This document shows, piece by piece, positions 19,295 through 22,874 of a DNA stretch of 22,874 nucleotides; the stretch's first letter is position 1, and each line of letters opens with the position of its first letter. Source of the DNA: a virus; the IMG/VR virus record IMGVR_UViG_3300047319_000700, positions 1 through 22,874 of that record; one strand, 5' to 3'. The translations under genes and the position numbers were made by a program. The notes below the pieces were generated by a model. That model was not told the origin of the DNA. It made no database searches and worked only from the letters and a program-made list of their open reading frames with translations.

Positions 19295-19819
19295 ATGGCT
19301 GACTACAGGGCTAACATGCCGAACCGCGACCGCCTAATGGAACTCCTGTCGTATGATCCTGCGACGGGGATTTTCGTGTGGCGCAAGAAAGTCGGAGCAA
19401 GGGCTTTGGCCGGCGCGGTGGCTGGCGGAACTTACAAAGATGGCTATCACTACATCGCATTCGATCGGAAGATTTACCGAGCCGCCAGATTGGCATGGTT
19501 CTACGTCTATGGCGATCCCGTGCCAGAATATATTGACCATGAGAACCGGAACCGTTCAGACAATCGAATCGCCAATCTTCGTGAAGCGACCAACTCCGAG
19601 AATTGCAGCAATTCCATCGCCCGGAAGAATAGCAAGTCTGGCATCAAGGGTGTCACATGGGCGCCAGATCGACAGAAATGGCTTGCCAAGATTTGCGTGA
19701 AATATAAGGCGAAGAAGTTAGGCTATTTCGCCACGTCTGAAGAAGCCGCAGAGGCTTATGAAATCGCCGCACGGGCGGCATTTGGCGCGTTCGCCAGAAC
19801 CAAGCAGGAGACCCAATGA
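19295..19819 (+). CDS. HNH homing endonuclease with AP2 DNA-binding domain
   Basis: A 174-residue free-standing homing endonuclease. The N-terminal part has FVWRKKVGARALAGAVAGG and RAARLAWFYVYGDPVPEYID. The HNH_3-type site is at about 80-100: IDHENRNRSDNRIANLREAT gives the D-H pair and the later Asn residues. Residues about 114-166 form an AP2-type DNA-binding domain (SGIKGVTWAPDRQKWLAKIC, YFATSEEAAEAYEIAA). It cuts a homing site, usually in the neighbouring DNA of phages lacking it, and spreads by repair copying. GAGGA at eight bases supports the ATG at 19295. Its stop overlaps the next gene's ATG, so insertion left the operon intact. Confidence 0.88.
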   Translation: MADYRANMPNRDRLMELLSYDPATGIFVWRKKVGARALAGAVAGGTYKDGYHYIAFDRKIYRAARLAWFYVYGDPVPEYIDHENRNRSDNRIANLREATNSENCSNSIARKNSKSGIKGVTWAPDRQKWLAKICVKYKAKKLGYFATSEEAAEAYEIAARAAFGAFARTKQETQ

Positions 19820-20514
19820 GCGGCCACATCAACCGAGCGCAGACCAATTTCCTCATGCAAGGCGGGGCGTATCAGTTCGGCCTCGCCAAGCTACAGGAGG
19901 ACGGAGTTCTGGCGACGGACTACGTTTACCACGAATATCCGCGCATCGTTCGGCTGTCGCGTGGGATTCAGACCTTCAAGCGTTCCACGGACACCTGTGA
20001 CAAGCGGGTGATCGAGTGGGAGGAAACGAAAGAGGTTTTCGAGGACATCGTTGTTTACTCCGAGGAGGAGGAGGAGCGCGTGACCTCGGGCGGGAAGTCA
20101 TCCGTGCAGATGGAGGAAGACCGTCTGGGCCTGCTTCAGCGGGCGCGAAACATGGGCATCCCAGCTGATCCGAAGTGGTCGGCGGTTCGTCTGCGTCGCG
20201 AGTTGGGCGATGCGTTGGACGCGCCTGCCCCGGGCGATGAGATGGCGAAACTGGAAGCGGAACTGGCCTCACTGCGGAAAATGGCCGCGATGCAGGCGGA
20301 GATTGACGCGCTCAAGGCTCAGATCGGTGGGAAGCCTGCTGTGCGTTCCGAGCAGCCTTTGACCTCGCCTCTGTCATCGCACCAGGACGCGGACGAGATC
20401 GATGAATTGCGCTCGCAACTGACCGCGCTTGGCGTTGAGTTCCACCATCGGCACGGCGCGACGAAACTGCGGGAATTGTTGGACATGGCGACGGCTCCGG
20501 AGGGCGCGCGATGA
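19816..20514 (+). CDS. Head-tail region protein with C-terminal HeH/LEM-like motif (232 aa)
   Basis: A 232-residue protein. The N-terminal 85 residues are strand-rich (YQFGLAKLQEDGVLATDYVY, RGIQTFKRSTDTCDKRVIEW). An acidic run EEEEER follows. Residues about 102-135 contain LLQRARNMGIPADPKWSAVR, LRRELG, and the last 40 contain ELRSQLTALGVEFHHRHGAT, KLRELLD. Both look like the helix-extended loop-helix motif seen at the end of phage head-tail proteins. A coiled segment (AKLEAELASLRKMAAMQAEI) lies between. The position after the coat gene fits a head completion or minor virion protein. The ATG overlaps the stop of the endonuclease. Confidence 0.6.
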   Translation: MSGHINRAQTNFLMQGGAYQFGLAKLQEDGVLATDYVYHEYPRIVRLSRGIQTFKRSTDTCDKRVIEWEETKEVFEDIVVYSEEEEERVTSGGKSSVQMEEDRLGLLQRARNMGIPADPKWSAVRLRRELGDALDAPAPGDEMAKLEAELASLRKMAAMQAEIDALKAQIGGKPAVRSEQPLTSPLSSHQDADEIDELRSQLTALGVEFHHRHGATKLRELLDMATAPEGAR

Positions 20515-20792
20515 CACCGCTGGAAATTCTGGAGGAAGGCGCCAAGGAAGCCGAGGCGGCGCTTGAAGAACTGAAGGCGCTCTGGGAGCGTGAGGACGAG
20601 GCGACCAAGGCCAATCGGGCGGCGGTGCTCGAAGCCCACGCGCAGGGCGCCAGGGACCGTGATGAGGCGCGTCGCGCGATGGGGGGTGTGTCTGCGCCGC
20701 CTGCCCCGGAAGCGGATGCTGAGCGTCCCAGGGCGTCATCGTTGCCTGTCACGCCACTCGCCGCGTTGGACCAGGACAAGAAGAAAGCTTGA
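20511..20792 (+). CDS. Coiled-coil small protein (93 aa)
   Basis: A 93-residue protein. LEILEEGAKEAEAALEELKA, LWEREDEATKANRAAVLEAH form a long charged helix with heptad character, ending in a Pro-rich, basic tail (SLPVTPLAALDQDKKKA). No family recognised. It overlaps the preceding gene by ATGA and its stop overlaps the gp4-like start. It could be a chaperone or spacer for head-tail joining; this is from position only. Confidence 0.55.
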   Translation: MTPLEILEEGAKEAEAALEELKALWEREDEATKANRAAVLEAHAQGARDRDEARRAMGGVSAPPAPEADAERPRASSLPVTPLAALDQDKKKA

Positions 20793-21520
20793 TGCCGCTC
20801 ACGACGCCTCAGGAGCAGATCAACTTCGGGCTGCGCGCGATCGGAGTGCTTGGCACTGGTCAGACCGCGCTCCCGGAGGACTACCAGGACGCATTCGCCG
20901 CGCTCAACGGCATGGTGGCCGGGTGGAACGCCAAGCGGTGGCTCGTCTACCACCTGGTTGACGTGTCGGTGCCTACGACCAGCCAGATTTCCTACACGGT
21001 CGGTCCTGGCGGGGATTTCAACGTCGCGCGGCCAACGCGGCTTGAGGCGGCATATCTGCGTCAATTCATCAATTCATCGCCAAATCACGTCGATTATCCG
21101 CTGACCATTTTGCAGTCGCGCGAGGATTATTCGTCCATCGCGCTCAAGACGTTGGGATCGTGGCCGGTCGCGATTTTCTACGACAGCGATTTCCCGGTTG
21201 GTTCGGTGTTTCCGTGGCCGATCCCGAATCAGGCCGGATTTGAGTTGCATCTGATCCTGAAAGCGACGTTGCGGCAATTCGATAGTTACGTGCAGTCGAT
21301 CAATTTGCCGGATGAATATACCGAGGCGATCTGGACCAATCTCGCCATTCGGTTGTCCTCGATTTACCCCGGATCGACACTGACAGAACAAGTGATCGGT
21401 CTCGCGAAGGCATCGCTTGAGACGATCCGCACGGCTAACGCGCAAATCCCCCGGATGGAGTTGCCGACCGGGCTGGTGAGGAAGCCGCTCTACAATATCT
21501 ACTCGAACCTCCGATACTGA
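20792..21520 (+). CDS. P22 gp4-like tail accessory factor
   Basis: A 242-residue protein; P22 gp4 is 166 residues, so this is a longer member. The N-terminus is diagnostic: TTPQEQINFGLRAIGVLGTG, QTALPEDYQDAFAALNGMVA, GWNAKRWLVYHLVDVSVPTT, then SYTVGPGGDFNVARPTRLEA. The pattern is Q-x-Q-I-x-x-x-L-R-x-I-G-V-L, A-L-N-x-M-x-x-x-W, then T-x-G-x-G-x-x-x-x-x-R-P. gp4 binds under the portal and is the first of the factors that close the head and build the tail. The start is ambiguous between ATG 20792 and TTG 20789; the ATG is listed. Confidence 0.85.
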   Translation: MPLTTPQEQINFGLRAIGVLGTGQTALPEDYQDAFAALNGMVAGWNAKRWLVYHLVDVSVPTTSQISYTVGPGGDFNVARPTRLEAAYLRQFINSSPNHVDYPLTILQSREDYSSIALKTLGSWPVAIFYDSDFPVGSVFPWPIPNQAGFELHLILKATLRQFDSYVQSINLPDEYTEAIWTNLAIRLSSIYPGSTLTEQVIGLAKASLETIRTANAQIPRMELPTGLVRKPLYNIYSNLRY

Positions 21521-21541
21521 ATGTTACGGGAGTGAAAACAA

Positions 21542-22045
21542 ATGGCTGACGACACACTGATCCTGACCGGGCCGACGTTCCAGCAAAAGACGCCATCCAC
21601 CATTTTGGTCACGCCGACTGGTGGCACTCAGGGCAATCTCGCTGACCTCATCAATGGAGGCACCGTCACCACTTCGGTATCCGCCACGAACCTGAGTTAC
21701 ACGGGTTTGCTGCACAACTCGATCACGAACAGCATCACGGCGAGCACGACGCAAACATTGGCCGGCGCTGTCGCGATCAACACTGGCATCGCCATCGTGA
21801 CGAAGGTTGGCACAGCGGGCGATGCGGTAAAGTTGCCTCCCGTGGCCGCGACCGGAGGAAATGAGGTATGGATTTTCAACAACGGCGCATCGGCCATGTC
21901 GGTATTCCCGGCTGAGACTTCGACCACGATTGATGGCGGCACGACGGCGGCGGCTGTGACGATGACGAACTCGAAAAACGCGGTCTTCATTCAGACCACT
22001 GGCACGAGTTGGATCAGCGCGCAGGGCGGCGCCAAGAGCGCGTAA
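21542..22045 (+). CDS. Thr/Ala/Gly-rich beta virion protein (167 aa)
   Basis: A 167-residue protein, very rich in Thr, Ala, Gly and Ser: TPSTILVTPTGGTQGNLADL, then NSITASTTQTLAGAVAINTG and GNEVWIFNNGASAMSVFPAE. The repeated short strands resemble phage fibre, spike or decoration domains of the kind with V-x-I-x-N-N-G-A-S motifs. GGGAGTG lies seven bases before the ATG. It lies between gp4-like and gp10-like genes, so it is likely a minor virion or tail component. The exact role is unknown. Confidence 0.6.
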   Translation: MADDTLILTGPTFQQKTPSTILVTPTGGTQGNLADLINGGTVTTSVSATNLSYTGLLHNSITNSITASTTQTLAGAVAINTGIAIVTKVGTAGDAVKLPPVAATGGNEVWIFNNGASAMSVFPAETSTTIDGGTTAAAVTMTNSKNAVFIQTTGTSWISAQGGAKSA

Positions 22046-22874
22046 ATGGCTCGTGTGAATCTCTCTGGTGGTAGCTACGAGGCCCGCAGTGTAATCGCGT
22101 CAGCGGTGCGTTCGGTCAACCTTTACGGGGAGAAAAATCCCGACCAGTCGCCCGCGCCGTTCACTTACTACGGCTGTCCGGGCCTGACATCGCTCGTGAA
22201 GCCCGTCGCCAAAGCGCCAGGACGCGGCCTGTATTGGGCGAACAACGGCACGCTGTATTATGTGACGGGTCCGACGGTTTACGCTGTGAGGGCCGAGACG
22301 ACGACACCGTTCACATGGATCATGACGAAAGTCGGGTCCATCGCTTCGACCGCTGGCCGCGTGAGCATGGTCGATAATGGGACCACGCTGGTGCTGGTGG
22401 ACGGGACGGCGCTTGGATATCAGATTGATCTCGTCTCGAACCAACTCACTCCGATTAACGCAACTAACAATAATCCCGACCCGCCAACATCAGGGGCGGT
22501 GTTCGCGTTCTATGGCGCGGATCGGGTGGATATCATCGACGGGTTCATGGTTCTGAACCAACCAGGGACGCGGAATTTCTACAGCACGTATCTCAATGAA
22601 GTGAAATTCGACTCGCTGTTTTTCGCGGCGAAGAACGGATATTCCGACAACCTCGTGACGATTATTGTCATGAAGCGGGAAATCTGGCTGGTCGGTGAAC
22701 GGACATCCGAGGTTTGGTTCGATGCGGGGGCCGCTGATTTTCCGTTCCAGATCATGCCAGGTCCGTTCGTTCAGCACGGGTGCATCGCGAAGTCGTCCAT
22801 CGCTCAAGCCAACGGGGCCGCGTTCTGGCTGTCGCAGGATCAGAATGGTCAGGCGATCGTGGTCCGCACCGAGG
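22046..22874 (+). CDS. P22 gp10-like packaged-DNA stabilisation protein (partial)
   Basis: The first 276 residues of a protein that continues beyond the window; P22 gp10 has 472. Diagnostic parts: SVIASAVRSVNLYGEKNPDQ and FTYYGCPGLTSLVKP resemble the gp10 opening, where a list of asserted N-terminal strands ends in a G-L motif. MKREIWLVGERTSEVWFDAG, AADFPFQIMPGPFVQHGCIA is the hallmark E-x-W-x-x-G-x-x-x-x-E-V-W-x-x-x-G segment with H-G-C-I-A. gp10 follows gp4 in closing the portal channel. The ATG comes directly after the TAA of the previous gene; no ribosome site is prominent. Confidence 0.8.
   Translation, partial: MARVNLSGGSYEARSVIASAVRSVNLYGEKNPDQSPAPFTYYGCPGLTSLVKPVAKAPGRGLYWANNGTLYYVTGPTVYAVRAETTTPFTWIMTKVGSIASTAGRVSMVDNGTTLVLVDGTALGYQIDLVSNQLTPINATNNNPDPPTSGAVFAFYGADRVDIIDGFMVLNQPGTRNFYSTYLNEVKFDSLFFAAKNGYSDNLVTIIVMKREIWLVGERTSEVWFDAGAADFPFQIMPGPFVQHGCIAKSSIAQANGAAFWLSQDQNGQAIVVRTE

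Noticed and set aside
1-22874. CRISPR array, insertion sequence or transposase
   Set aside because: No regularly spaced repeats with unique spacers, no transposase-like protein and no terminal inverted repeats were seen. The only mobile element recognised is the HNH homing endonuclease.

Overview
The window is phage DNA, either a free phage or a prophage segment. The host is most likely an alphaproteobacterium. The late genes follow the P22 plan of a short-tailed virus: small and large terminase, P22-type portal, scaffold, P22-type coat protein, gp4-like tail accessory factor and the start of a gp10-like DNA stabilisation protein. The host clue is a clear GcrA-family regulator (3834-4430), a family characteristic of Alphaproteobacteria. 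No integrase, lysis gene, tRNA, CRISPR array or plasmid origin is visible.

Layout. (1) 1-3174, minus strand: a dense left-arm operon of tiny genes joined by ATGA or GTGA overlaps. It carries a replication pair, a RepO-type C-terminal domain protein and a helicase-loader-like protein, whose frames overlap by about 149 nt. It also carries a two-segment membrane protein with a PEP-CTERM-like tail and a small Cys-pair protein. (2) 3175-3330: divergent control region. (3) 3331-4430, plus: a protein with two helix-turn-helix units, then GcrA, ending in a good terminator at 4445-4468. (4) 4481-5369, minus: four small genes, one Cys-rich. (5) 5370-6226, plus: a ribbon-helix-helix regulator and two small partners. 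Seven same-strand CATAC motifs run through its promoter and coding sequence. (6) 6227-6871: a 645-nt gap with a promoter, a 5' hairpin and two or three terminator-like hairpins. (7) 6872-7335: two small genes. (8) 7391 to the end, plus: the late region. It opens with a NusG/RfaH-like antiterminator whose GTG start falls at the predicted transcription start of a strong promoter. Terminase, portal, scaffold, coat and head-tail connector genes follow.

How the parts may work together (inference). The regulators at 3331-4430 and 5506-5703 probably control the early and middle promoters. The terminator block at 6528-6708 separates these genes from the late region. The RfaH-like protein, the first gene of the late region, is well placed to let polymerase read the roughly 15 kb of virion genes that follow. 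The late operon has two interruptions. One is an antisense zinc-ribbon gene between two genes that share an N-terminal domain (13904 and 16574). The other is an HNH-AP2 homing endonuclease with its own promoter directly after the coat gene, whose coding ends differ in base composition from its middle.

Functions are assigned from motifs and gene order read by eye. No database search was run.
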